Source: BPJU01 sp964425225 (GTDB lineage Bacteria; Planctomycetota; Planctomycetia; Pirellulales; Pirellulaceae). Taken from it: a DNA stretch of 23,967 bases. Of this stretch, positions 17,079 to 23,967 are shown piece after piece. The notes under the pieces were generated by a model, which saw only the letters and a program-made list of their open reading frames with translations, was not told the origin of the DNA and did not search any database. How positions within the stretch are numbered: position 1 is the stretch's first letter; every line of letters begins with the position of its first letter. The translations under genes were made by a program, and so were the position numbers. The stretch is taken from NCBI GenBank assembly GCA_964425225.1, contig CAYRMD010000076.1:1-23967 (forward strand), written 5' to 3'.

Positions 17079-17978
17079 TTATGCCGAGGATGGCGCATGC
17101 TTGGTTCTCCTGGTATGAGTCGAACCACTGTTGCGCCGTTCGACAGATTCCTGTTTGGTACTTAGAGGCGAGTTTGTTGGCTGGTTGTCGTTCTTGCCGT
17201 TGCCCATCGAATCGCGATGCGGAGTGGGGGATCGGCCGCCCGACAGCGATACCGGCATGGCATAGCCGTCTCGGTTGGCCAGCAAGGAGCGTCCCCAGTA
17301 TCGGGCGCCGGAACGAACATGAGCTGACATGGCCCGGGCGGCTGCCCGAGGCTCATTGCGCAGCAGCGCTTCGACGATGGCTAGATGTTCTCCTGCTTCC
17401 GTCGCTAATCGGCGGTAGTCGTGCCGCGCGTCTTCTTGTTGCCAGGCAATGTCGCGAAAAACACGGAACAGGAGTTTTAGGCGCTCAAGTTCTTGGGCCA
17501 AAAAAGCATTGCCGCACGAAGCCGCGATCAGGTCGTGCAACGAATTATCGGCCGCGCGGGCTCGATCGATAAAGCGCCGCGCCTGCCGCGGCGCCAAGCG
17601 ATGTACATCCACGCCCTGTAATCCTAAGAACTCTTCACGTAGTCTTTCGAGCTCCGCCAACCCGATACGTCCACAGGCGCGTCGCGTGGCTGCACACTCT
17701 AACAAGCGCCGCACTTGGCATATCTCTTCTACCTCGCGCCTGCCCACGGAGCGCACCACGGCACCACGATTGGGTACCCACTCCAAAATGCCCATTCCGG
17801 CCAAGGCGATAAGTGCTTCACGAATCGGCGTGTGGCTTACCCCCAAACGTTCGGCCAATTGTTGGGTGACCAGATGCTGTCCGGGGCGAAGTCGGCCAGC
17901 GAACACCTCCGACAACACGGCCGCCATGACTTGGTGACGGCGCTGCCCGCGATCATATTGGATGGTTGGCGATGTCAC
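17079..17978 (-). CDS. GntR family transcriptional regulator, FadR/FCD type
   Basis: This 299-residue DNA-binding regulator has a winged helix (about 12-77) with recognition-helix wording QQLAERLGVSHTPIREAL. An all-helical FCD ligand domain (about 83-225) follows, whose likely metal ligands are D144 and H148 (ADNSLHDLI), H198 (GEHLAIVEAL) and H220 (SAHVRSG). FCD domains usually bind small organic acids. The last 65 residues or so are Ser/Thr/Arg/Asn-rich and look disordered, which is unusual. The frame opens at 18131 and has an ATG at 18044, but neither has a ribosome site. The GTG at 17978 has AAAGGA seven bases upstream and starts about 12 residues before the winged helix, so it is preferred. 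The gene leads a same-strand series with PSCyt/DUF1553 and DUF1501 and is divergent from a second DUF1501 gene, so it probably controls them. Confidence 0.9.
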   Translation of the reverse strand: MTSPTIQYDRGQRRHQVMAAVLSEVFAGRLRPGQHLVTQQLAERLGVSHTPIREALIALAGMGILEWVPNRGAVVRSVGRREVEEICQVRRLLECAATRRACGRIGLAELERLREEFLGLQGVDVHRLAPRQARRFIDRARAADNSLHDLIAASCGNAFLAQELERLKLLFRVFRDIAWQQEDARHDYRRLATEAGEHLAIVEALLRNEPRAAARAMSAHVRSGARYWGRSLLANRDGYAMPVSLSGGRSPTPHRDSMGNGKNDNQPTNSPLSTKQESVERRNSGSTHTRRTKHAPSSA

Positions 17979-17985
17979 GCCGAGT

Positions 17986-17991
17986 TCCTTT
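17986..17991 (-). promoter_or_regulatory. Ribosome binding site for a GTG start of the GntR gene
   Basis: AAAGGA on the minus strand lies exactly seven bases before GTG 17978-17976. The same motif and spacing precede the next gene's ATG at 17050. No comparable site precedes the ATGs at 18044 or 18131. Confidence 0.65.
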
Positions 17992-18136
17992 AGCCTCAGT
18001 TGGAAGGATTGCTTGATTTTCACACGCGCCACGCAGCGGCTCATCGGTGGGCCATGGGAGCCGCGCTCCAGATGGGAATCACCGCGGCAGCCAATCGAGT
18101 CGCCCGCAAGCGCTCGACCGAAGTGCCGCATTACAA

Positions 18137-18206
18137 ACTATAGTGTATCCGTTGGGCGAGGAGCGTGCAAGCAAATTTCTATAGAATTTTTGCGTGAGTG
18201 TATACA
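18137..18206. promoter_or_regulatory. Candidate GntR operator cluster (three palindromes)
   Basis: Three perfect short palindromes occur within 70 bp: ACTATAGT (18137-18144), TTCTATAGAA (18177-18186) and TGTATACA (18199-18206). Their centres are 41 and 21 bp apart, close to four and two helical turns, so they would lie on one face of the DNA. The third, read with its flanks as AGTGTATACAAT, resembles the TGTATACA-centred operators described for several FCD-type GntR regulators. The first overlaps the GntR promoter's -10 element, which would suit autorepression. Binding is inferred, not shown. Confidence 0.45.
18142..18170 (-). promoter_or_regulatory. Candidate promoter of the GntR gene
   Basis: On the minus strand, TTGCAC (18165-18170) and TACACT (18142-18147) are separated by exactly 17 bases. 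Transcription would begin near 18135, giving a leader of about 157 bases to the GTG start. The element mirrors the one facing the other way at 18315-18343. Confidence 0.4.
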
Positions 18207-18314
18207 ATGTTCTCTGCCCGCCTGCAATCGAAGGGTTTACCGCACCCGTTGCTGCTACCGAGAACTATATGTGCCGCTCGAAAGGCCGTTCGTACAGGAG
18301 CACGTAGAATTCAG

Positions 18315-18343
18315 TTGGACAACGGCCAATCGCCAGATACACT
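18315..18343 (+). promoter_or_regulatory. Candidate promoter of the divergent DUF1501 gene
   Basis: TTGGAC (18315-18320) and TACACT (18338-18343) are separated by 17 bases. Transcription would begin about 30 bases before the ATG at 18379. The ten bases GATACACTAT (18336-18345) are identical to the -10 region of the GntR promoter on the other strand (18140-18149). Confidence 0.4.
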
Positions 18344-18378
18344 ATGGAAAAATCCATCTCGGTGAGGGCATCGCGACT

Positions 18379-19806
18379 ATGGAGCCAACAGGCAGGCACC
18401 TTCAGTCAATTGCGGGTTCGGCGTGTCGGGAATTCCGAGGCCTTACACGCAGGACGTTACTACGAATCGGTTCTCTCAGTTGGTTGGGCATCGGATTAGC
18501 GCAGTGGTTTCAGTCGGCGGCAGCCCGATCCTCTGAGCGCGTTAGCTTCGGGAAGGCCAAGCGCTGTTTGCTGTTGTTCATGTGGGGTGGGCCGAGCCAG
18601 TTGGAGACCTGGGATTTGAAGCCCGATGCGCCGGAAGAGGTGCGGGGTGAGTTTCGGCCAACGGCAACGTCGGTGCCCGGAATACACATTTCCGAACATT
18701 TTCCACGCTTGGCCCAACGGGTGCATCACCTGGCCATTATTCGTTCCATGACTCACACGGACGTCAACCACACATCGGCGACACACTATTTGTTGACGGG
18801 TCATGCTCCGCCATCGGACGGGGATCGCCGCCGCCAGTGGCCGCATTTTGGGGCAGTGTTGGCCCGACTGCGGGGTCAAACAGGGGTGTTACCCTCGTTT
18901 ATTCAGATGCGTCCAAAGTTAGATAACGACGTGCCGCGATTTGTCGAAGAAAGTCAGGGGCAGGGAGCCGGCTGGCTCGGCCCAGCTTACGATCCCTGGA
19001 CTCTGGATGCTCGACCCGATCAGCCGGATTTCGAGGTAGCGCCGTTGCGTTTGCAGGCTGAGCTTAGTATTGAACGGCTCGAAGAACGGGATCGATTGCG
19101 GCGGCGTTTGCGTAAGTCTCTCGACGAACAATGGATGCGCATTGCCAGTCACGAACTGTTCATGAGGCGGGCACTCGAGCTATTGACCAACACCGTGGAA
19201 AGCCGCAACGCTTTCGATCTTCAGGCGGAACCTCAGAAGCTTCGCGAGCAATATGGCTTAAACCCGCATGGGCAATCGGTGCTGCTGGCTCGGCGGCTTT
19301 TGGAATACGGAGTGCCCTTGGTGACCGTATTCTGGCCCAACGATGGTATCAAGAATGTAAGCGTCTATTGGGACACACACAGTCGGAATTTCATCGATCA
19401 CCGGGAACGATTGATGCCTGTAGCCGATCAGGCGTTTGCCACGTTGCTTGATGATTTGGAGGCGCGTGGCTTGCTGGAAGAAACACTCGTCATTTGGACT
19501 GGTGAATTCGGCCGTACGCCGCGTGTTGGGCAGCGGAATAGTGATGCCGGTGCGGGTCGCGATGGCCGTGACCAATGGCCGAATTGCTTTTCGACGGTGT
19601 TGGCTGGCGGAGGTGTGCGCGGGGGCCAAGTGTACGGTAAGTCCGATCGGTTCGCGGCTTATCCGGCAGAAAATCCTGTTTCGCCGGCACAACTGGCGGC
19701 TACGGTGTATCACCTGCTGGGAGTTGCCCACGACGCTGTCGTTCATGACGTGGAGGAACGACCGCATTTCGTCCGCCCCGGAGCAGCGATTGACGAGTTG
19801 ATTTGA
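18379..19806 (+). CDS. DUF1501 family exported protein (second copy)
   Basis: This 475-residue DUF1501 protein is only distantly similar to the one at 12192. The N-terminal LTRRTLLRIGSLSWLGIG (22-39) is a typical Tat signal. Landmarks are WGGPSQLETWDLKP (69-82), DVNHTSATHYLLTG (128-141), WDTHSRNF (331-338), TGEFGRTP (374-381) and LAGGGVRGG (408-416). Where the other copy has GRDHHP, this one reads GRDQWP (396-401), replacing a histidine that may be a metal ligand. The frame is open back to 17962, but that extension has no domain; the ATG at 18379 gives the normal signal peptide, with a weak GAGGG ten bases upstream. It is transcribed away from the GntR gene and probably shares its control. 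The substrate is unknown. Confidence 0.92.
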   Translation: MEPTGRHLQSIAGSACREFRGLTRRTLLRIGSLSWLGIGLAQWFQSAAARSSERVSFGKAKRCLLLFMWGGPSQLETWDLKPDAPEEVRGEFRPTATSVPGIHISEHFPRLAQRVHHLAIIRSMTHTDVNHTSATHYLLTGHAPPSDGDRRRQWPHFGAVLARLRGQTGVLPSFIQMRPKLDNDVPRFVEESQGQGAGWLGPAYDPWTLDARPDQPDFEVAPLRLQAELSIERLEERDRLRRRLRKSLDEQWMRIASHELFMRRALELLTNTVESRNAFDLQAEPQKLREQYGLNPHGQSVLLARRLLEYGVPLVTVFWPNDGIKNVSVYWDTHSRNFIDHRERLMPVADQAFATLLDDLEARGLLEETLVIWTGEFGRTPRVGQRNSDAGAGRDGRDQWPNCFSTVLAGGGVRGGQVYGKSDRFAAYPAENPVSPAQLAATVYHLLGVAHDAVVHDVEERPHFVRPGAAIDELI

Positions 19807-19880
19807 AGCTGAGACCTGATCAAATTTCGTGCAGGGCGCATACGGGCCGGGCAAGCATTCGAGGCGATGGCCTGGCAGCC

Positions 19881-19899
19881 GGGCACGGCAGCCGTACCC
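19881..19899. repeat. Degenerate copy of the ACGGC palindrome
   Basis: A 19-base inverted repeat, GGGCACGGC-A-GCCGTACCC, has one mismatch between its arms. Its core resembles the perfect palindrome at 1826-1849. It lies in the gap between the second DUF1501 gene and the protease gene. Confidence 0.45.
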
Positions 19900-20020
19900 A
19901 ATGGGCGTCTGGATCGTGTCAGGATTGCCGGTAGCGGGCTAATAAATCCGGCTAAGACAGTCAGTATTGGGCGGCGTACCTTTTGTTGGGCAACTTCGAG
20001 GGGCTGGGGGTAAGCGGACG

Positions 20021-21616
20021 ATGAAACTTGTCAAATGGGCTTGGGGGATCGGTGGCGCCGTCGCCTTATTACTGGTGGTAGTGACCCTGATTTGGATCGG
20101 TCAGCCGACGGTTCCCGCTCAACGCCGGGCGCCGCCGGCTCGTTTGGAACTAAACGATCCTCGTGTATTGGGTCTTTCTCAGGCAGTCGAGGACCAACCC
20201 ATTCCGTTGGCAGCTCAGCAAACCGTTCGCGCTCGGGTGGGAACCAGCTTGGATAGTGTTTGCCGATTTCAAATCGAAGTGCCAGAGGATGCCATCTTGG
20301 TCGAGCTCCGCCTTACGGAGGCCCCCATTAACCTGGATCTTTATTGCATGCACGTTTTTACATGGCAGTCCCAGGGGGAAGCGGAGTTCGCCTCCGCTAC
20401 TGAGGCGTATAATGAGACCCTGCGCATCACGCCGTGGGACGCTTTGCCGCTAGAACCGGGAAACTTTGTCGTCGAGGTGCGCCCGGGGCCGGGTGCTCCG
20501 CCGCGTGTCGGCTATCTTCCCGTGCACGACGAGGTGCCATTTGCTCTTCACTATCGACTGGTGCAAGTGGGGCAGCCCGCCAAGTGGTCCATCAACGGCG
20601 TTTATTCGCTCGAGCTTTCCGAAGCGAGAGGCCATGCCGCCGTGGGAACTATCGAGTGTCCTGCCGGTTTGCATACGATGCGAATCGATCTATTCGATGC
20701 GACCACTTCGATGCACCTGTACCTCGGTCGCGTTGGTCCTGTGGTGCACTCGGACAATGCGCTATGGGTCCACGACGGGGCGGAGTGCCGCAAGTGGGTG
20801 GTGTTGACACCCAACAGTCAACCTCCGCTGGAAGCTGGAAAATATGTTCTTGCTGTCGTCGATCCGTATCAGGCACCCGCGCCCGTGAAAGCAACCCTTG
20901 CGGTGCGGGATTCCGCCGAAGTTCCTGAGCAACTTTTGGCAATTCCGGAGCTTCCTGTGAGTGAAGATCCGTGGTCGCGCGCCGTTGCGGCTACCGTGGA
21001 ATTGATTGTCGAAGGCAACACCGGTGGCGGAAGCGGTGTCATCGTTTCACCGGATGGCCTTGTGCTTACGAACTTTCACGTCGTGATCGATCAACAGGAC
21101 CGGCCGGCACCCGAGCATGGAGTGCTCGTGGCATTGACGCTTGACCCGGAGCTGCCGCCTGTCGACCTTTTTCGCGCAAGTCCGGTGTACCTGGATGAAG
21201 CGAACGATCTAGCTCTCTTGCGCATCACGCGGGGTTTTTACCATCAGCCACTTGGACCCGACTTTAAATTCCCGTGGATTGCCGCGCGATGGGATAGCGC
21301 CTTGCCTCTCGGAACGCAATTGACCGTAATTGGATATCCCTGGATCGGAGGCGTGTCGGGGCGGGTGACCGTGACATTGACGAGCGGCGTGCTGTCTGGT
21401 CGCGAGCGTCGGGGGAAAATCGTGCTTTGGAAAACCGATGCCGACTTTCATCCCGGCAGTTCGGGCGGACCGGTTTTGGATGAAGAAGGTCGATTGGTGG
21501 GCTTGGCGTCGGAAACGGTCGAGCAAGAGGCGGCTGCTGGGAAAATCGGATGGGTGCGTCCCCTGGCGACAGTGCCCGAAACATGGAAAACACTGATTCG
21601 CCAGAGCACACCATAA
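20021..21616 (+). CDS. Membrane-anchored trypsin-like serine protease with PPC-like domains
   Basis: This 531-residue protein has an uncleaved-looking N-terminal anchor (about 8-27) and a Pro/Arg-rich linker. Two beta-rich segments follow (about 60-155 and 185-297) whose texture, such as LEAGKYVLAVVDP, matches bacterial pre-peptidase C-terminal (PPC) domains. A trypsin-fold protease domain occupies about 320-525. Its triad is visible as H353 (LTNFHVV), D396 (ANDLALL) and S481 (HPGSSGGPV). There is no PDZ domain, so it is not a canonical DegP/HtrA. It probably acts in the periplasm or at the cell surface; the target is unknown. The frame opens at a TTG at 19967, but the ATG at 20021 directly precedes the anchor and has a G-rich ribosome-like site. 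It lies 214 bp after the DUF1501 gene, same strand, and is convergent with the glycoside hydrolase. Confidence 0.88.
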   Translation: MKLVKWAWGIGGAVALLLVVVTLIWIGQPTVPAQRRAPPARLELNDPRVLGLSQAVEDQPIPLAAQQTVRARVGTSLDSVCRFQIEVPEDAILVELRLTEAPINLDLYCMHVFTWQSQGEAEFASATEAYNETLRITPWDALPLEPGNFVVEVRPGPGAPPRVGYLPVHDEVPFALHYRLVQVGQPAKWSINGVYSLELSEARGHAAVGTIECPAGLHTMRIDLFDATTSMHLYLGRVGPVVHSDNALWVHDGAECRKWVVLTPNSQPPLEAGKYVLAVVDPYQAPAPVKATLAVRDSAEVPEQLLAIPELPVSEDPWSRAVAATVELIVEGNTGGGSGVIVSPDGLVLTNFHVVIDQQDRPAPEHGVLVALTLDPELPPVDLFRASPVYLDEANDLALLRITRGFYHQPLGPDFKFPWIAARWDSALPLGTQLTVIGYPWIGGVSGRVTVTLTSGVLSGRERRGKIVLWKTDADFHPGSSGGPVLDEEGRLVGLASETVEQEAAAGKIGWVRPLATVPETWKTLIRQSTP

Positions 21617-21688
21617 GGCCATCCACTGCGCGGAACGCTTGGCCACTTGCGAGCTGGGCATCTGCGGCCACGGGATCCATCGTGCTCG

Positions 21689-23143
21689 CTACCAGCCCGG
21701 GTCGGGCCGAACGCTTGCCTGTAATTTCTTCGGACCCACGATGTAGATCGGGCTTTCGCCGAGTGGTACCGGTACGCTGGCCGTTCGCACCGAGTCGAAC
21801 TCAACAAATCGCATCGTCCCGTAAACGTCGTACAAGGTAAGCCCGGCTTGCGTATTGCGCACTCGGATGTATGCGTACGGTCGAGTCGCCCAAGCGACCA
21901 TGATCTCGCGGTCCAGTTTGGGGTCCTCTAAGACCACCAGGTAAATATCTGGCCCCAGTTGCTCGTTACGTACCCATTTCTTCCCTTCCAACATCCGCGT
22001 CATGAAGCTATACGCGTAAAATGCATACTTCGGTTCGTAGTTGTTGCGCACGATTCCCACCATGTCGGCCATATCGTACTGACGATTGCCCGTATCGCGA
22101 AACGTCCACCAAAAGACCTTGTCAACGCGGCGGCTGGCAATGGCCAACACGTAGAATCGCACCAGCATGTCGGCCTGTCGGATTTCGGGTGTTCCGTACG
22201 GATGGATGTTCGTATTCCAACAGATTTCCGTGACCCAGACCGGCTTAAGTTGTCCGAAACGGCTCATTAATTTGTCCAGTTCGCCGATCTGTTCTAAAAA
22301 ACTCTGCCGAATCATCGGCCAGGAACCGTCCAACACACCGCGGTAATAGGCTCCAACGTACTGGTCCTTTTGCCACCAATCGAGTTTTTCCTCGGGAGCG
22401 GACATCGAGCGATACGGATGCACACAAACCACATCGAAACAGTCATACGGCACCAGGGCCAAAACCTTCTCGATCCACAGCACATCGATGAAGGCAGTAT
22501 TCATAGCGAGCACGCGGGCGTCGGGGTTGGCTTCATGGATCGCCTTGCCGGCAGCGGCAAGCAAGGCCGCATACTGTTCCGGATTATCTTTGAACTGTCC
22601 AGCGTTGTTAGGCTCATTTAGGATTTGCCAATCGTTGACTCGGTCTCGAAAATGTTTGGCACACGCTCCTGCAAATCGGGCGTAGGCTGCCACACCTTCA
22701 GGCGTCCGGTAGTTGTGAAATCCAGGAGGACCGCTCAACTCACCAACTAACGACACCCCGTGCTGGTGACAGAGTTCTACCAGGCGGTCGTAGGCGCTAA
22801 AATCGTACACGCCATTTTCTTGTTCGATATTCCGCCAGCGAAACACTTGCCGCCCCCACTTTATGCCCGCCTGTTGAAACAGCTTCAGTCGCCGAACAAG
22901 GTCGGGCGTGTCGGGTCCAAAAGCGGTGTTGATGCCAAAGGGTGATTCCGGTAACAACTCGTTCGGATAGGCTGGAGGTGGAAGTTGTACGTGAAAAACA
23001 CTGCGCGCCGATGCGCTCGGGCTGCTTGCAGGATCGTTACCCGAACGCTCTGCTTTCTGCTCCACTGCGGTTTGCGTAGCGAGGATCGTGCAAAGAACGG
23101 CCGACCATGTTAGCGCCTGGCAAAATACGTTACGCGTTTTCAT
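21689..23143 (-). CDS. Secreted clan GH-A glycoside hydrolase (GH39/GH5-like)
   Basis: This 484-residue protein has an N-terminal signal sequence (about 8-25) and a Ser/Pro-rich linker before a TIM-barrel hydrolase (about 65-400). Clan GH-A signatures are the acid/base glutamate E177 in WQILNEPNN, at the end of strand 4, and the nucleophile E306 in VWVTEICWN, at the end of strand 7. VHPYRS (241-246) matches the strand-6 histidine region. The last 85 residues or so look like a small beta-sandwich. GH39 xylosidase-like or GH5-like activity on a beta-linked glycan is the best guess; the family cannot be fixed by eye. GGGAG seven bases before the ATG supports the start. It is convergent with the protease, with only 72 bp between the stops, and has no transporter or other sugar gene beside it. 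Confidence 0.88.
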   Translation of the reverse strand: MKTRNVFCQALTWSAVLCTILATQTAVEQKAERSGNDPASSPSASARSVFHVQLPPPAYPNELLPESPFGINTAFGPDTPDLVRRLKLFQQAGIKWGRQVFRWRNIEQENGVYDFSAYDRLVELCHQHGVSLVGELSGPPGFHNYRTPEGVAAYARFAGACAKHFRDRVNDWQILNEPNNAGQFKDNPEQYAALLAAAGKAIHEANPDARVLAMNTAFIDVLWIEKVLALVPYDCFDVVCVHPYRSMSAPEEKLDWWQKDQYVGAYYRGVLDGSWPMIRQSFLEQIGELDKLMSRFGQLKPVWVTEICWNTNIHPYGTPEIRQADMLVRFYVLAIASRRVDKVFWWTFRDTGNRQYDMADMVGIVRNNYEPKYAFYAYSFMTRMLEGKKWVRNEQLGPDIYLVVLEDPKLDREIMVAWATRPYAYIRVRNTQAGLTLYDVYGTMRFVEFDSVRTASVPVPLGESPIYIVGPKKLQASVRPDPGW

Positions 23144-23261
23144 ATTTACTCCCGTGACCTAAGGGTGACCTGCGGCCCGTGGTCCGGAACGAACCAATGT
23201 AACAAAAAGTCACTCGGAAATTGAAGCATCGCTGCGCCTGATTCTTAGAAGTCTATACGCA

Positions 23262-23293
23262 ATGATACAGCACGGTTTCGATTGACGTATCAT
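23262..23293. repeat. Inverted repeat upstream of the glycoside hydrolase
   Basis: ATGATAC (23262-23268) and GTATCAT (23287-23293) are perfect 7-base arms 18 bases apart. They lie about 120-150 bp upstream of the GH start, a plausible place for an upstream operator. Confidence 0.35.
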
Positions 23294-23666
23294 GGAGATG
23301 ACGCATTTTATCAGTGACGGTACTTATGAGCTGTTCAGAACTTGTCAATGGCCGAGTGTACTTGCAGTCGGAGCGACACTCCATTTAATGTCCGAAAGCC
23401 GCCCTTGTGGATGATGTGCTGGACTCGGCAATATCCTTGCTGGAAAAGGGACGAATAAAGAAACCGGATGTCACGGTCTACGTTTACAGCGCTAGGTTGC
23501 GAGGCAAGCCTCTTCTGCAACACCCTGAATGCCCGATTTGCGTTTTGAACAAGCGTGGCTTTAGGAATGTCCTGCACAGCTTAACATTCTGCGCTTTCAT
23601 GCTAAGTGTTCCGTAAGACTCAGGAGGCGTCTTTTGGTTATGGGTACGAGTTGCACGAACAGGAGA

Positions 23667-23742
23667 AACGCAAAGGTGCAAAAAGCGCTAAGACGCACAT
23701 GGCAACGGTCGCTGGATGTTATCTTCGTTGCCCCTTTGCGTT
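23667..23742. repeat. Inverted-repeat unit, AACGCAAAGG type
   Basis: Left arm AACGCAAAGGTGCAA (23667-23681) pairs with TTGCCCCTTTGCGTT (23728-23742) at 14 of 15 positions, with 46 bases between the arms. The sequence after the left arm (GCGCTAAGACGCAC) continues the same texture. It resembles dispersed intergenic repeats seen in planctomycetes, cyanobacteria and some other phyla. Confidence 0.65.
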
Positions 23743-23848
23743 GAATTGTGTTCGCCGCTCCCATACGGTCGCGGCTCTGTAAAGCTAAGCGGCAGCCTGC
23801 TGTATTCGCGATACGTCCCTCCTACAACGGACACCGCACGGAACGGTA

Positions 23849-23932
23849 AACGCAGAGGGCAAAGGCGCCAAGGCGCAGGTAGTTGATTGAAGTGCAGCCG
23901 TTGTCTCCCTACTATCTCTGCGTCTCTGCGTT
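23849..23932. repeat. Second inverted-repeat unit, AACGCAGAG type
   Basis: Left arm AACGCAGAG (23849-23857) and right arm CTCTGCGTT (23924-23932) are perfect 9-base arms. Inside lie GGCAAAGGCGCCAAGGCG and ATCTCTGCGT, which repeat the same motif. The unit is about the same length (84 versus 76 bp) and has the same outer sequence as the unit at 23667-23742. Confidence 0.6.
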
Positions 23933-23967
23933 AAATCATTCCATCCGCTCCCGGCCGGTGGCAGTTC

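Larger units (their letters stand above)
17979..18378. other. 400-bp divergent control region between GntR and DUF1501 genes
   Basis: Open frames run through this region from both sides, but their translations have no recognisable domain and both downstream genes have better internal starts. The part at 18131-18210 is AT-rich compared with its surroundings. It contains two promoter-like sequences and three short palindromes, listed separately. Confidence 0.6.
23144..23967. other. 824-bp stretch without a recognisable gene
   Basis: This contains the GH gene leader (GGGAG at 23151-23155), an inverted repeat at 23262-23293, and two repeat units at 23667-23742 and 23849-23932. Two overlapping short frames near 23335-23616 on opposite strands were examined. 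Neither has a good ribosome site or a recognisable domain; a decayed gene cannot be excluded. Confidence 0.55.

Noticed and set aside
17979..18131. Longer GntR reading frame from ATG 18131 or 18044
   Set aside because: No ribosome site at either ATG and no conserved residues before the winged helix; the GTG at 17978 has a good site.
17962..18378. N-terminal extension of the second DUF1501 frame
   Set aside because: It overlaps the regulator's promoter region, shows no domain, and would bury the Tat signal inside the protein.
19801..19825. Stem ATTTGA/TCAAAT at the end of the second DUF1501 gene as a terminator
   Set aside because: Only 6 weak base pairs, overlapping the stop codon, and no following T-run.
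23335..23616. Short frames on both strands right of the glycoside hydrolase
   Set aside because: The minus frame needs a GTG start without a ribosome site and the plus frame has no recognisable domain; kept only as a possible remnant.

Overview
The window is almost certainly from a bacterium of the phylum Planctomycetota. The evidence is one very large gene with planctomycete cytochrome C domains plus DUF1549 and DUF1553, two DUF1501 genes, and a giant multihaem c-type cytochrome fused to a beta-propeller with a DxDNDG calcium loop. This combination is a hallmark of that phylum. Most starts have a clear AAAGGA/AGGAG-type ribosome site 7-9 nt upstream. No tRNA, rRNA, CRISPR array, transposase or phage gene was seen.

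Layout. Positions 1-1606 hold, on the minus strand, a fumarylacetoacetate-hydrolase-family enzyme followed 30 bp later by a LolD/MacB-type ABC ATPase, probably one transcript running off the left edge. Next come a SprT-like protein (2122-2898, minus), which reads as AT-richer than its surroundings, and a Gfo/Idh/MocA oxidoreductase (3280-4395, minus). A soluble GAF-PAS-PAS hybrid histidine kinase with a receiver domain follows (4913-7375, plus).

The core is 7573-19806. A GntR/FCD regulator (17079-17978, minus) is followed 28 bp later by PSCyt1-DUF1549-LamG-DUF1553 (13766-17050) and 110 bp later by DUF1501 (12192-13655). After a 407-bp gap comes a 1403-residue five-CxxCH cytochrome with PA14-like and propeller domains (7573-11784). 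Divergently from the regulator runs a second DUF1501 gene (18379-19806, plus). The shared 400-bp control region carries two promoter-like sequences of the same form (TTGSAC-N17-TACACTAT), facing opposite ways, and three short palindromes whose centres are 21 and 41 bp apart. The inference is a regulated exported redox/hydrolase module. The substrate cannot be read from the sequence.

The right end holds a membrane-anchored trypsin-like protease with two PPC-like beta domains (20021-21616, plus), a convergent secreted clan GH-A glycoside hydrolase (21689-23143, minus), and an 800-bp stretch without a recognisable gene that contains two inverted-repeat units of the AACGCAnAG type.

Several starts were moved from the longest open frame because a good ribosome site sits at an internal start. 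Most notably, the GntR regulator is placed at a GTG at 17978.
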